Shown: positions 49,433 through 59,345, numbered from the stretch's first letter. The stretch is DNA of 64,000 nucleotides from an uncultured Clostridia bacterium (GCA_934271235.1 CAKQQT010000006.1:71363-135362), one strand, 5' to 3'. Numbers and translations: made by a program. Notes: generated by a model from the letters alone, not told the origin.

Positions 49433-49742
49433 TTTCCGGATGAATAATGTACTGCTTTTGGGCGGTTTTTTGCAAATTTGTACGGGGATCAACCAAGAGG
49501 GATGAGAAAATTTAACAGACAAAGAAAATATTGCCTGTTCGTACGGACAGACGCCTGTCAAACCTTGTCGAGACCGCTCGAAGCGTGTCGCCGTAAATCC
49601 ACCGCGGGGACCCGGCCGCTCGGACAGACCTGTAAAAACAGTGAAAAACCGTGCGGAAACAGGCAAAACCCCGCTGGAAGCCGTACAAATTTTTTAAAAG
49701 GTGCGAAAAAGCAGTACATTATACATACTTAGAAAATTATGG
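49433..49742. repeat. Dispersed repeat with terminal inverted repeats, copy 2
   Basis: ATAATGTACTGCTTTT (49444-49459) is inverted exactly at 49707-49722. Flanks CTTTCCGGATG and CATACTTAGAAAATTATGG match copy 1 at 979-1269. The interior (279 bases between outer ends, versus 257 in copy 1) keeps TTGTCGAG, CGTGTCGCCG and CTGTAAAAA blocks but has diverged and contains extra Cys/Arg-rich open frames in no consistent phase. The rest of the 495-base gap 49360-49854 holds the rpmE terminator and the prfA leader only. Confidence 0.75.
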
Positions 49743-49854
49743 AAAATATTTTGCTCTTCGTTTTTTACTTTTTGCTATTACATTTCCCCTTTTCATCTTG
49801 CAAACTTTATGCTACAATAATAGATTAGAAAAGAATGAAATGAAGGAGAACCAA

Positions 49855-50916
49855 ATGTTTGATAAACTCGATTTCATATTGGAAAAATACGAAGAACTGT
49901 CTCTGAAAGTTTCGGACCCGGACATCATCAACAATCAGAAGCTCTGGCAGAAACACATTAAAGAGATGGGCGAAATGGAGCCGATCGTCAACAAATACAG
50001 GGAATACAAAAAGGCAAAGGAGGCAGTCGCGGAAGCCAAAGAAATGCTGGATTCCGGCGATGAGGAGCTGCGCGAACTCGCCAAGATGGAAATTGCCGAA
50101 TATGAAGATCAGATACCGGAGATGGAGGAACAGCTGAAGATCCTGCTGCTGCCGAAAGATCCGAACGATGAAAAGAATGTCATTCTGGAAGTCCGTGCCG
50201 GCACCGGCGGCGAAGAAGCCGCGCTGTTCGCGCAGGATCTTCTGCGTATGTATCTGCGCTACGCGGAACGCCGCGGCTGGAAAGCCGAGATCATGGATTC
50301 CAACGATACCGGTATCGGCGGTATCAAGGAAGCCAGCGTGCTGATCAAGGGCAAGGGCGCTTATTCCAGACTTAAATACGAATCCGGTACGCACCGCGTA
50401 CAGCGTGTGCCGGAAACCGAAAGCTCCGGTCGTATCCATACGTCCGCCGCGACGGTTGCCGTGCTGCCGGAAGTCGACGACGTGGAAGTCGAGATCAATC
50501 CGAACGATGTCCGTGTCGACGTGTACCGGTCCTCCGGCAACGGCGGACAGTGCGTCAATACGACGGACTCCGCGGTACGTCTGACCCATATCCCGACCGG
50601 GTTGGTCGTAACTTGTCAGGATGAAAAGTCGCAGATCAAGAACAAGGACAAGGCGTTCAAGGTACTCCGGTCGCGTCTGTACGATATGAAGCTGCAGGAG
50701 CAGAACGCGGAGATCTCGGCGGAGCGCCGCAGCCAGGTCGGCTCCGGTGACCGCAGTGAGCGTATCCGGACCTATAATTTCCCGCAGGGCAGGATCACGG
50801 ATCACCGCATCGGTTTGACGATCTATAAATTAGACAGCTTTCTGGACGGCGACATTGACGAGATTATCGATGGTCTGATCACCAGCGACCAGGCAGAGAA
50901 GATGAAGAACTTCTAG
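49855..50916 (+). CDS. prfA: Peptide chain release factor 1
   Basis: A 353-residue release factor reading UAA and UAG. The peptidyl-tRNA hydrolysis motif GGQ is at 230-232 ([17 protein letters not shown]); its glutamine is the PrmC target. N-terminal coiled-coil ([16 protein letters not shown]), [17 protein letters not shown] and [20 protein letters not shown] are all family hallmarks. ATG 49855 follows AAGGAG. The open frame runs upstream to 49651 through the repeat element, but that part has no coding character. It heads prfA-ywlC-rpiB-upp-tyrS. Confidence 0.97.
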   Translation: MFDKLDFILEKYEELSLKVSDPDIINNQKLWQKHIKEMGEMEPIVNKYREYKKAKEAVAEAKEMLDSGDEELRELAKMEIAEYEDQIPEMEEQLKILLLPKDPNDEKNVILEVRAGTGGEEAALFAQDLLRMYLRYAERRGWKAEIMDSNDTGIGGIKEASVLIKGKGAYSRLKYESGTHRVQRVPETESSGRIHTSAATVAVLPEVDDVEVEINPNDVRVDVYRSSGNGGQCVNTTDSAVRLTHIPTGLVVTCQDEKSQIKNKDKAFKVLRSRLYDMKLQEQNAEISAERRSQVGSGDRSERIRTYNFPQGRITDHRIGLTIYKLDSFLDGDIDEIIDGLITSDQAEKMKNF

Positions 50917-50984
50917 GCGTTGCCGCAAGGCAGCAAGGCCAGAGCGAAGCTCGTTCGCCTGACGCGGATGGGATGGAGGCAATT

Positions 50985-52019
50985 TTGGATACAAGAATTT
51001 TAGGAACAACAGAAGCAGATATCAAGCTGGCGGCGGAGATCATCCGAAACGGCGGACTGGTCGCGTTTCCGACGGAAACCGTTTATGGTCTGGGTGCGGA
51101 CGCGCTGAACGCGGAGGCTGTAGGGAAAGTGTATGCGGCCAAAGGAAGACCGTCGGATAATCCGATGATCGTGCATATTTCGCACAGAGAGGATATGAAA
51201 AAACTGACCGACGGGATCACGCCGGATGTAGAAACACTGATGGATGCTTTCTGGCCGGGACCGCTGACGATGGTGGTGCCTGCCAAAGAGATCATACCGA
51301 AGGTCACGACCGGCGGACTTGCAACGGTCGGCGTCCGGATGCCGGAAGATCCGACAGCCAGAGCGCTGATCACCAAGGCCGGTGTGCCGATCGCGGCGCC
51401 GAGCGCCAACCTTTCCGGAAAGCCCAGCCCGACGCGCTACAGCCATGTGGCGGAGGACCTGGACGGACGGATCGACGCGATCATCGCGGGCGGTGACTGC
51501 AAGGCCGGGATCGAGTCTACTGTCGTGGATATGACCGGCGAAATACCGGCGATCCTGCGTCCCGGCGTGATCACACAGGCGATGCTCCGCCAAGCACTCG
51601 GCAAGGAAGTGACGGTCGATCCGGCGCTTCTGCAAAAGCCGGACATCTTCAACAACGGCGGAGACGGACTGCTGCAGACGGGTCGTGATTTTCACCCGAA
51701 GGCACCCGGCATGAAATACAAGCACTACGCGCCGAAAGCGGAAATGATCATCTTCAGCGGCGAACGCAAAAAGGTGAAACTGGCGATGGCGGAAGAAAAA
51801 ATGAAACGTGCGGAGCAGGGACAAAAGGTCGAGATCATCGTCTATGACGACGCGGACACCGAAACCGCCGCGCATGACTTTTTCGCAAGACTTCGGGCCT
51901 GTGACAAAGCAAACGTGGACGTGATCCTGGCGGCGGCGCTGCGGGAAGACGGCGTTGGATTCGCGGTGATGAACCGGATGTTCAAATCCGCGGGATATAA
52001 TATAAAGGAGGTTCTGTAA
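50985..52019 (+). CDS. ywlC: L-threonylcarbamoyladenylate synthase (Sua5/YwlC type)
   Basis: A 344-residue enzyme making threonylcarbamoyl-AMP from threonine, bicarbonate and ATP for t6A37 tRNA modification. The YrdC domain (1-200) contains VAFPTETVYGLGADA, KGRPSDNPMIVH (the K-x-R motif) and PIAAPSANLSGKPSPTRY. The C-terminal Sua5 domain (~225-344) follows the linker GLLQTGRDFHPKAPGMKYKH. I prefer TTG 50985 because GGAGG lies five bases before it; ATG 50973 overlaps that site. It overlaps rpiB by one base. Confidence 0.94.
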   Translation: MDTRILGTTEADIKLAAEIIRNGGLVAFPTETVYGLGADALNAEAVGKVYAAKGRPSDNPMIVHISHREDMKKLTDGITPDVETLMDAFWPGPLTMVVPAKEIIPKVTTGGLATVGVRMPEDPTARALITKAGVPIAAPSANLSGKPSPTRYSHVAEDLDGRIDAIIAGGDCKAGIESTVVDMTGEIPAILRPGVITQAMLRQALGKEVTVDPALLQKPDIFNNGGDGLLQTGRDFHPKAPGMKYKHYAPKAEMIIFSGERKKVKLAMAEEKMKRAEQGQKVEIIVYDDADTETAAHDFFARLRACDKANVDVILAAALREDGVGFAVMNRMFKSAGYNIKEVL

Positions 52020-52450
52020 TGAAAATTGCAGTTGCATCAGACCACGGCGGATTCGCGCTGAAGGAACTGGTCAAGAAACATTTGGAAGAGAGAAAACTGG
52101 AGGTTGTGGATCTGGGGACCCATTCCGAAGAATCCGTGGACTATCCGATCTACGGAAAACGCTGCGCGGAAGCAGTCGCTTCGGGCGAGGCAGACCTCGG
52201 CGTCGTATGCTGCGGTACCGGAATCGGTATTTCGATCGCGGCCAACAAGGTCAAGGGGATCCGCTGCGGTCTCTGTACTTCGGTCGAGATGGCGCACCTG
52301 ACCAAGCAGCACAATAACGCCAACATGATCGCGCTCGGCGGCAGAACGACCGCGCCGGAACTCGCGCTTGCGATCGTTGATGAATGGCTGGACACTGCGT
52401 TTGAGGGCGGCAGGCACCAGAGACGTGTGGACATGCTCGACGAGATGTAA
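52019..52450 (+). CDS. rpiB: Ribose-5-phosphate isomerase B
   Basis: A 143-residue isomerase of the pentose phosphate pathway interconverting ribose-5-P and ribulose-5-P. Motifs: VASDHGGFALKELVKKHL, DLGTHSEESVDYPIYG, GVVCCGTGIGISIAANK (catalytic cysteine region) and HNNANMIALGGR. Its start shares a base with the ywlC stop. AAGGAGG lies eight bases upstream, inside ywlC. Confidence 0.97.
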   Translation: MKIAVASDHGGFALKELVKKHLEERKLEVVDLGTHSEESVDYPIYGKRCAEAVASGEADLGVVCCGTGIGISIAANKVKGIRCGLCTSVEMAHLTKQHNNANMIALGGRTTAPELALAIVDEWLDTAFEGGRHQRRVDMLDEM

Positions 52451-52562
52451 GCTCTGCTTGCGCATTTTCACGGGAAACCCGGACAGGCTCCGAAAGCGGC
52501 CGTAAAAAAGAAAACGATACAACAAAGTAAATCATGAAAAATCAATGAGATAAAGGAGAAAA

Positions 52563-53195
52563 ATGATGGGAAAAGTATTAGTATTCGATCATCCGTTAAT
52601 TCAGCACAAAGTGACTCTGATGAGAAAGACAGAAACAAACAACAAGGAATTCAGAGAACTCGCAAAAGAAGTCGTAACCCTCATGGGCTATGAAGCAACC
52701 AGAAATCTTCCGCTGATGGATGTGGAGATCGAAACGCCGATCTGCAAAACGACACAAAAAATGCTCAAGGGCGAAGACATCGCCATCGTACCGATCCTCA
52801 GAGCAGGACTGGGCTTCGTAGACGGAATGCTGGCACTTTACCCGAACGCAAAGGTTGGACACGTTGGCCTTTATCGTGATCCGGACACCCATATGCCGGT
52901 AGAATATTACTGCAAGCTGCCGAAAGATATCGACAAGCGGACCATTTTCGTGGTTGACCCGATGCTGGCGACCGGCGGTTCGGCGATCGATGCGATCAAC
53001 TCCATCAAAGCACGCGGCGGCAAGGATATCATCTTCATGTGCCTGATCGCGGCGCCGGAAGGCATCGAAGCACTGCAGAAAGCGCATCCGGATGTAGACA
53101 TCTACATTGCGCAGCAGGATGAAAAACTGAATGAACATGCGTACATCGTTCCGGGACTCGGCGATGCAGGCGATAGATTGTTCGGTACGAAGTAG
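52563..53195 (+). CDS. upp: Uracil phosphoribosyltransferase
   Basis: A 210-residue salvage enzyme forming UMP from uracil and PRPP. Motifs: [34 protein letters not shown], the PRPP-binding [16 protein letters not shown] and C-terminal [24 protein letters not shown] precedes two tandem ATGs (52563 and 52566); either may be used. It lies 112 bases after rpiB and 12 before tyrS, in the same operon. Confidence 0.97.
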   Translation: MMGKVLVFDHPLIQHKVTLMRKTETNNKEFRELAKEVVTLMGYEATRNLPLMDVEIETPICKTTQKMLKGEDIAIVPILRAGLGFVDGMLALYPNAKVGHVGLYRDPDTHMPVEYYCKLPKDIDKRTIFVVDPMLATGGSAIDAINSIKARGGKDIIFMCLIAAPEGIEALQKAHPDVDIYIAQQDEKLNEHAYIVPGLGDAGDRLFGTK

Positions 53196-53207
53196 GAGGA
53201 AAACAGA

Positions 53208-54548
53208 ATGAAATTTGATTTTATCCCGGACAGCGTGAGCCACTTTGATAATGCTTACGATGTTCTGAAAGAGAGAGGCTTTATCGAGCAGTCCACCAAT
53301 GAGGAAGAGATCCGTAAACTGCTGCAGAACGAGAAAGTCAAATTCTACATCGGTTTCGACCCGACTGCGGATTGTCTGCACGTCGGACACTTCATGCAGG
53401 TCATCATCATGATGTATATGCAGAAATACGGACACACCCCGGTCGTTCTGATCGGCGGCGGCACCGGCATGGTCGGCGACCCATCCGGACGTACCGATAT
53501 GCGTAAGGTCATGACGATCGAAACCATCGAAAACAACTGCAACCAGTTCAAGAAGCTGTTCGACCGCTTCCTGGATTTTGATGACGAATGGGAATATGTC
53601 GGTAATGAGGGCGTTTACACACCGGGACACGAGAACAAAGAACCGGAGCCGGGCAAAGCCGTTGCGGTCAACAACGCAAGATGGCTCAGACTGCTGAACT
53701 ATATCGATTTCCTGCGGGAGGTCGGTACCCAGTTCAACATCAACAACATGCTGCGTGCGGAATGCTTCAAGCAGAGAATGGAACGCGAAGGCGGCCTGAC
53801 GATGTTCGAACTGAACTATATGCTGATGCAGAGCTACGACTTCATGGTCATGGCGCGCGACTTCGACGTCAAGATCGAATTCGGCGGCAACGACCAGTGG
53901 TCCAACATCATCGGTGGCGTAGATCTGACTCGTAAGATGGCAGGCAAAGAAGTTTACGGTATGACGTTCTCACTCCTGACCAACTCCGAGGGCCAGAAGA
54001 TGGGCAAGACCGCGAAGGGCGCGCTGTGGCTCAACGCGGAAAAGACCAGTCCGTACGAATTCTTCCAGTACTGGAGAAATGTCGCGGATGCGGACGTTAA
54101 CAAATGCCTGCGCATGCTGACCTTCCTGCCGATGGACGAAGTCAACCGGCTGTCCGCGCTGGAAGGCGCCGAGATCAACCATGCCAAGGAAGTCCTGGCT
54201 TACGAGGTCACCAAGCTGGTACACGGCGAAGAGGAAGCGAAGAAAGCGCTCGACGGCGCGCGTGCGGCCTTTGGCGGCGGCGGCGACATGGCGAATGTTC
54301 CGACGACCAAGATGGACAGAGCCAGATTCGAAGGCGAAGGCATCGGCGTTGTAACACTCATTAAGGAACTGGGACTGGTACCGAACACCAGCGAGGGCTT
54401 CCGCACGATCGAGCAGGGCGGACTGACACTTGCCGGAAACAAGGTCACTGACCGTAAGATGAACGTGACGGCGGATCTGTTTGACGCGGACGGCAAACTG
54501 CTGATCCAGAAAGGCAAAAAGAAGTTCCATATGGTGGAATTGGGCTGA
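53208..54548 (+). CDS. tyrS: Tyrosyl-tRNA synthetase
   Basis: A 446-residue class I synthetase charging tRNA-Tyr. The HIGH-type motif is HVGH (58-61), the KMSKS-type loop is KMGKT (264-268), the tyrosine-binding region is [13 protein letters not shown]...[15 protein letters not shown], and a C-terminal S4 RNA-binding domain starts near 375 ([20 protein letters not shown]). Its length is somewhat more than the ~420 of B. subtilis. No T-box leader precedes it, since it lies directly behind upp. The stop overlaps the sigma-54 activator start. Confidence 0.97.
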   Translation: MKFDFIPDSVSHFDNAYDVLKERGFIEQSTNEEEIRKLLQNEKVKFYIGFDPTADCLHVGHFMQVIIMMYMQKYGHTPVVLIGGGTGMVGDPSGRTDMRKVMTIETIENNCNQFKKLFDRFLDFDDEWEYVGNEGVYTPGHENKEPEPGKAVAVNNARWLRLLNYIDFLREVGTQFNINNMLRAECFKQRMEREGGLTMFELNYMLMQSYDFMVMARDFDVKIEFGGNDQWSNIIGGVDLTRKMAGKEVYGMTFSLLTNSEGQKMGKTAKGALWLNAEKTSPYEFFQYWRNVADADVNKCLRMLTFLPMDEVNRLSALEGAEINHAKEVLAYEVTKLVHGEEEAKKALDGARAAFGGGGDMANVPTTKMDRARFEGEGIGVVTLIKELGLVPNTSEGFRTIEQGGLTLAGNKVTDRKMNVTADLFDADGKLLIQKGKKKFHMVELG

Positions 54549-56596
54549 TGAAAACGATAGGGATTGTCGCCGTACGCAGAGACACGGCAATGTTTTTGAA
54601 ACAGCAATTAGACAATCTTTTCGCAGGAATGGTAAAAGTGAATCCGTATGTTTTAAACGAAATAGACGGTAAGGCTCAGATAAATGAGGAATCTCTCCTG
54701 GTGTTTACCGGGAGAGATTCTTTTCATATGGCAGAAGAGAAGCTTGACAGCCGATGCGAAAAAATTGTGGCGAATCGTTCTGTAGATTACAACGCGCTGA
54801 ACGAGGTTTTTCGTGTGCCGGAGGGAACGAAAGTATATCTTGTCAATGATTTTTGTTCATCAGCAATGGAAACTATTGCGTATTTGAAAGAACTGGGGAT
54901 CACACATCTCGCATATGAGCCGCTTTATCCCGGCGCTAAGGTGGATAAAGAGATCAAAACGGTAATTACGGTCGGAGAGCATGATTTGATCCCGTCGGAC
55001 ATAGAAAAAGTGATAGATATCGGAATCCGAACCATCGGCATAAGCACGATCGTGGAGATTCTTCTTCGGTTGGATGTTCCGAGGGGGACGATTGATCGAT
55101 TCAGTACGAAGTATATTGAAGACATCGTATCACTGGTCGGTGAAGTGCATCAGTTGAACAACCAGAACGAGACTACCAAAAACCGAATGGAGACGATCAT
55201 TTCGAGCGTCGATGAAGCGATTATCGCTGTGGATGGCAGGCGGTGTATTTCGGTCTTTAATAACGCTGCTGAGAAAATCTTTGATTGCAAGCAGGAACAG
55301 TTTGTTGGTGAAAGTGTGCATCGAGCCTTGACAAAGGAACCAATCAAATTTGCTTTCTTGGAAAGCGATGAAGAAAATAAAAATAGAATTTATTCATTTG
55401 ATGATAAAAAAGTACTCGTAAATATTTTGCGGCTTCAGGAAAAAAACGGGATCTTTGAGACGCTGTATGTTGTAAAAGAAGTAACGGAAATTCAGAAACT
55501 GGAACAGAAGATCCGTATGAAGATCGCGCAGAAACGGTATGTTGCACAGTACGGATTGAACGACATCACCGGTGTCAGCGAGACAATAGAGCAGCGGAAA
55601 ACCATGGTTCGCAAAATTTCCAAGTATGATTCGCCGGTGTATATTTATGGCGAATCGGGAACCGGAAAAGAGCTTTTCGCGCAAGCGATTCACCTGTGTT
55701 CAGACAGACGAAACGGACCATTTGTTGCGGTAAACTTCGCAGCCATGTCTGAAAGCCTTTTGGAAAGTGAACTTTTTGGATATGCGGAAGGAGCGTTTAC
55801 CGGAGCAAAAAAAGGCGGAAAATCCGGACTGTTCGAACAAGCACATGGCGGAACTCTGTTTCTAGACGAGATCGGAGATTCTCCACTGGGATTTCAGGTG
55901 AAACTTCTGCGGGTGTTGCAGGAAAAACAGGTAAGACGAGTGGGAGATGACAAACTGATCCCGGTAGATGTGAGGATTATTGTTGCGACAAATAAGGATA
56001 TCCGGAAACTTGTGGACGAGGGGAAATTTCGGGAAGATTTGTATTATCGAATCAACGTATTACCGCTTAACATTCCGCCGCTTCGTGAACGCAGAGAGGA
56101 TATCCTTCCGCTGGCGAAACGGTTTTGGACAGAACTGGCAGACAGTAGGAAAGAAATGCTAAATTTTGAAGATTTTATTGAGGGCGTAAAGGCTGATTTA
56201 ATGGCTTATGACTTCCCTGGCAATGTCCGGCAGCTGCGAAACGTGGTCGAATATCTAATTTGCGCGACCGACTGCGAAACAGCGCAGCGAAAAGATTTAC
56301 CACAGGAAGTGCGAACGGTTTTGGAGAAACATGCTGTGATGAACGAGACAGAACTCGACGAATTAAGCGAAATTGAAATGGCATGTTTGAAAAAGATTTT
56401 TGAGAGATCTGAACATGGGCTGCAGTCAGGACGGAGAACCCTTGCAAGGGAACTTATGCTTTCGGAAGACAAAATAAAAAAACTTTCAAAAAAATTAGAA
56501 GAGGAAGGGTTCCTTTATACTTCACGCGGCCGAAAAGGTATGGAATTGACAAAAAAGGGGATGAAAAAGGTAGGCGTTTTGAGAAATATAGAATAA
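54548..56596 (+). CDS. Sigma-54-dependent transcriptional activator with PrpR_N-like and PAS domains
   Basis: A 682-residue activator. An N-terminal PrpR_N/PTS-like sensor (1-195) is followed by a PAS domain (~210-315: METIISSVDEAIIAVDGRR) and the AAA+ motor (~345-575) with Walker A GESGTGKE (368-375), the sigma-54-contacting GAFTGA loop (415-420), Walker B GGTLFLDEIGD and FPGNVRQLRNVVEYL. The C-terminal DNA-binding part (~610-682) looks like a winged helix (RTLARELMLSEDKIKKLSKK, EEGFLYTSRGRKGMELTKKG) instead of the usual Fis-type helix-turn-helix. Codons become AT-richer than in tyrS. The predicted sigma-54 promoter just downstream, ahead of gltS, is its likely target. Confidence 0.93.
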   Translation: MKTIGIVAVRRDTAMFLKQQLDNLFAGMVKVNPYVLNEIDGKAQINEESLLVFTGRDSFHMAEEKLDSRCEKIVANRSVDYNALNEVFRVPEGTKVYLVNDFCSSAMETIAYLKELGITHLAYEPLYPGAKVDKEIKTVITVGEHDLIPSDIEKVIDIGIRTIGISTIVEILLRLDVPRGTIDRFSTKYIEDIVSLVGEVHQLNNQNETTKNRMETIISSVDEAIIAVDGRRCISVFNNAAEKIFDCKQEQFVGESVHRALTKEPIKFAFLESDEENKNRIYSFDDKKVLVNILRLQEKNGIFETLYVVKEVTEIQKLEQKIRMKIAQKRYVAQYGLNDITGVSETIEQRKTMVRKISKYDSPVYIYGESGTGKELFAQAIHLCSDRRNGPFVAVNFAAMSESLLESELFGYAEGAFTGAKKGGKSGLFEQAHGGTLFLDEIGDSPLGFQVKLLRVLQEKQVRRVGDDKLIPVDVRIIVATNKDIRKLVDEGKFREDLYYRINVLPLNIPPLRERREDILPLAKRFWTELADSRKEMLNFEDFIEGVKADLMAYDFPGNVRQLRNVVEYLICATDCETAQRKDLPQEVRTVLEKHAVMNETELDELSEIEMACLKKIFERSEHGLQSGRRTLARELMLSEDKIKKLSKKLEEEGFLYTSRGRKGMELTKKGMKKVGVLRNIE

Positions 56597-56630
56597 AAAG
56601 GTATGAAAAGGGAGAAAAAAGGTATAGAAG

Positions 56631-56677
56631 CAAGGGGATGTGCGCTCAGAAAAGGACGCGCGTCTCCTTGTTTTTTT
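56631..56677 (+). terminator. Intrinsic terminator after the sigma-54 activator
   Basis: CAAGGGGATGTGCGC pairs, with G-U pairs, with GCGCGTCTCCTTG, followed by seven Ts (56671-56677). Confidence 0.8.
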
Positions 56678-56740
56678 ATATAAATCGTACAAAACTTTCA
56701 AGAATTAAGCAAAAATGATGAAAAAAGTAAACCAAGAATG

Positions 56741-56756
56741 TGGCATGATTTTTGCT
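56741..56756 (+). promoter_or_regulatory. Sigma-54 promoter upstream of gltS
   Basis: TGGCAT-GATTT-TTGCT follows the -24/-12 consensus TGGCAC-N5-TTGCW with the invariant GG and GC at the right spacing and a single mismatch. It lies about 75 bases before the symporter start and about 150 after the gene for a sigma-54 activator. Confidence 0.85.
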
Positions 56757-56829
56757 GAAAATTAATTAAGAAAGTTAAGAGAAAACTCGAATGCGCATGA
56801 ACTTTCAACAAAAAAGAGGAGGATATGTT

Positions 56830-58212
56830 ATGTTTCCAACAGGATCACTCGCATCGGCAGATGTTGCATTATTGACGTTTTACCTAGCAGTTATCGGTGG
56901 TCTTCTGCTGATTGGTGTTATTTTAAGAACGAAACTTCCGTTCCTAAAAAAGATTTATATGCCGGCTTCCCTAATAGGCGGGATTGTAGGTCTTTTACTC
57001 AGTTATAATTGTCTGAACATTCTGCCGGAAGAAATGACCGGCACGTTCAGCGCATTACCGGGATCTTTGATCGTAGTGGTTTTCGCACCGCTCCTGATGT
57101 GTACAGACTTCAGCGATGTGAAAAATTTTAAAGAGGCAAAAGATATTGCGGTGCCGCAGCTGATCGTAGGTACCGTAGGATCATTCCTTCAAATCGGACT
57201 TCCTTGTCTTTTGACAGCGGTTCTTTTAGGACCGGTGTTCAAAGTCAACGAACTTTTTCCGTCTATCATCGAAATCGGCTGGGCCGGCGGACACGGAACT
57301 GCCGGAGGAATGGCTGAGGTTTTTGAAAATTTCGGCTGGGGCGAAGAAGGCGTGGCTTTGTCTCTGACTTCTGCCACGATCGGTTTGCTGTTTGGCATTA
57401 TCGGCGGCATGATCATGATCAATCATGCGGCCAGAAAAGGATATCTGTCACCGAAAAACAAGGTTGAACAATTAGAATTGAAAGAGCAGAAGGATTTTGT
57501 CAGCAAAGAGGAGAAAAAGGCCAACGCGTATGAGACGGTGAACAGCAATGTAGTAGAGAGCTTTGCGTTCCACATTGCGTTGATCGGCGTGGCGATTATT
57601 TTAGGCTATCTGATCAAGTGGGCTTTGAGCTTCCTGGTTGATGGGCTGCCGCTGTTTCCGATGGCAATGCTCGGTGGTTTCATTGTCAACCGCGTGATGT
57701 CTGCATTAGGACTTATGAAGTATGTTGATCATCTGACGCTGCAGCGGATTCAGGGGATCGCGCTGGATGTATTGGTGGTTGCTGCGATTACTTCTATCAA
57801 ACTTTCGGCGATCGCTGACAACCTCATCCCGATCATTTTGATTTCTATTCTTGCCGCGGTCAGCATGTTATTCTATTTTTACTGGATCTGCCCGAGGCTT
57901 TTCAAAGAAGACTGGTTCGAGCAGGGCATTCTGCATTTCGGTGTCAACACAGGTGTTACAGCTGTCGGTTTTATGCTTCTGAGGACCGTAGACCCTGAAA
58001 TGAATACGATCGCCAGCAAGGCCTATGCGATTCAGGCGCCGATCACAAGCCCACTGCTCGGAGGCGGTTTAGTGACAGCTTTGGTGCCAAGCATGATCGT
58101 AACTTACGGCAACCTTAAAGTCGGCATCGTTTGCTTAGCGATCGTCGTTGTGCTGCTGCTGATCGGCAAAATCTGCGGATGCTGGCACAAGCCGAATCGG
58201 ACCTATCAATAG
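56830..58212 (+). CDS. gltS: GltS-type glutamate/sodium symporter family protein
   Basis: A 460-residue polytopic protein with two inverted sets of helices, as in the ESS/GltS family. Visible family features: LKKIYMPASLIGGIVGLLL, the glycine-rich IEIGWAGGHGTAGGMAEVF and its second-half counterpart FGVNTGVTAVGFMLLRTVDP, and a hydrophilic Lys/Glu-rich central loop near 215-240. Family members import glutamate with sodium. Given its partner enzyme, a related amino acid is possible. ATG 56830 follows GAGGAGG; the ATG at 56791 is upstream of that site. Controlled by the sigma-54 promoter. Confidence 0.9.
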   Translation: MFPTGSLASADVALLTFYLAVIGGLLLIGVILRTKLPFLKKIYMPASLIGGIVGLLLSYNCLNILPEEMTGTFSALPGSLIVVVFAPLLMCTDFSDVKNFKEAKDIAVPQLIVGTVGSFLQIGLPCLLTAVLLGPVFKVNELFPSIIEIGWAGGHGTAGGMAEVFENFGWGEEGVALSLTSATIGLLFGIIGGMIMINHAARKGYLSPKNKVEQLELKEQKDFVSKEEKKANAYETVNSNVVESFAFHIALIGVAIILGYLIKWALSFLVDGLPLFPMAMLGGFIVNRVMSALGLMKYVDHLTLQRIQGIALDVLVVAAITSIKLSAIADNLIPIILISILAAVSMLFYFYWICPRLFKEDWFEQGILHFGVNTGVTAVGFMLLRTVDPEMNTIASKAYAIQAPITSPLLGGGLVTALVPSMIVTYGNLKVGIVCLAIVVVLLLIGKICGCWHKPNRTYQ

Positions 58213-58236
58213 GAAAGGAGTCAGAGTACAAATCAA

Positions 58237-59268
58237 ATGAGTAAAGAAATTTTATATCTGTCACAGGAAGATGTCATTGCCTGCGGCGGTATGTCAATGA
58301 AAAAAGCAATGGAAGATTTAGAAGAGGTTTTTCGGCTGTTTGATGAGGGCGACTGTATTCTTCCGGGTAAGGTCGTCATGAAGCGTCCGGAGCCGAACAG
58401 CGAAGAAACGACCGGCCGCATCAATGCGATGCCGGCGTATGTTGGCGGCAAATTCCACATGGCGGGAATCAAATGGATCGGCAGTGGTCCGAGCAATCCT
58501 TTTAAATATGGATTGCCGCGTGCATCAGCAATCATTGTACTCAATGATCCGGAAACGAAGCTGCCGCTGGCGGTGATGGATGGTGCTGTGATCAGTGCGA
58601 TCCGTACCGGTGCGGTAACCGGCATCTGTGCAAAATATATGGCGCCGAAGCATACAAAGGTCGTTGGACTTTTTGGAGCAGGGGCACAGAGTAGAACGCA
58701 GCTTATGGCAATCAAAGAAGCGCTGCCGCATATAGAGAAAGCGCTGATCAGCGATATTTCCAAAGAAAGAGCAGACAAGTTCGCGGAGGATATGAGTCAG
58801 CAGCTCGGGATCCCGGTCATTACGGATCTGGACAGACTCCATGTGATTCGTACCTCGGACATCCTCGTTACAGCAACAACAGCCACGGAACCGATCATCC
58901 ACGGAAGTGAAATCGACCACGGATGTTATGTAGCGCATCTTGGAGATAATGAAGTAGATGAGGACCTGATCCTGAAAGCAGATAAAATTTTCATTGATGA
59001 TTGGGAAACGGATAAACACCGCGTGGGAGATACGCTTGCTTACATGTATCGCGACGGCAAGATCGACGACAGCCGAATCGATGGCAGCGTTTCAGATCTG
59101 ATCAGCGGAAAGAAACTGGGCCGCGATAATGAGGAGCAGCTTACATACTCCTGCAATGTTGGCCTGGGGTTATATGACGTAGCAATTGCGGCACGTGTTT
59201 ATCGCTATGCGTTGGAACACGGGATCGGCAGAGAACTGCCGCTGTGGGAAAACCCAGCGATGGTATAG
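58237..59268 (+). CDS. Ornithine cyclodeaminase/mu-crystallin family protein
   Basis: A 343-residue NAD(P)-binding enzyme. Motifs: YLSQEDVIACGGMSMKKAME, LPGKVVMKRPE, MPAYVGGKFHMAGIKWIGS, MDGAVISAIRTGAVTGIC and the Rossmann loop GLFGAGAQSRTQLMAI, then the GSEIDHGCYVAHLGDNEVDE region. The family includes ornithine cyclodeaminase (ornithine to proline plus ammonia), lysine cyclodeaminase, alanine dehydrogenase and ketimine reductases; sequence alone does not settle which. It follows gltS by 24 bases under the same sigma-54 promoter, so it probably acts on the amino acid taken up. Confidence 0.88.
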   Translation: MSKEILYLSQEDVIACGGMSMKKAMEDLEEVFRLFDEGDCILPGKVVMKRPEPNSEETTGRINAMPAYVGGKFHMAGIKWIGSGPSNPFKYGLPRASAIIVLNDPETKLPLAVMDGAVISAIRTGAVTGICAKYMAPKHTKVVGLFGAGAQSRTQLMAIKEALPHIEKALISDISKERADKFAEDMSQQLGIPVITDLDRLHVIRTSDILVTATTATEPIIHGSEIDHGCYVAHLGDNEVDEDLILKADKIFIDDWETDKHRVGDTLAYMYRDGKIDDSRIDGSVSDLISGKKLGRDNEEQLTYSCNVGLGLYDVAIAARVYRYALEHGIGRELPLWENPAMV

Positions 59269-59304
59269 CTGTGAGCAAAAAATAAAAAATGCATTAATTG
59301 CAAA

Positions 59305-59328
59305 AAAGCCTTGCATTTGCAAGGCTTT
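59305..59328 (+). terminator. Hairpin terminator after the cyclodeaminase-family gene
   Basis: AAAGCCTTGC (59305-59314), loop ATTT, GCAAGGCTTT (59319-59328). The T-run is short (TTTC). The rplM -35 element lies inside the hairpin. Confidence 0.7.
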
Positions 59329-59339
59329 CGCTATATAAT
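59311..59339 (+). promoter_or_regulatory. Promoter of rplM-rpsI
   Basis: TTGCAT (59311-59316), 17-base spacer, TATAAT (59334-59339). It is overlapped by the upstream terminator stem. Confidence 0.75.
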
Positions 59340-59345
59340 AATATG

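Noticed and set aside
53196-53207. T-box leader for tyrS
   Set aside because: tyrS follows upp by 12 bases, so there is no room for a T-box.
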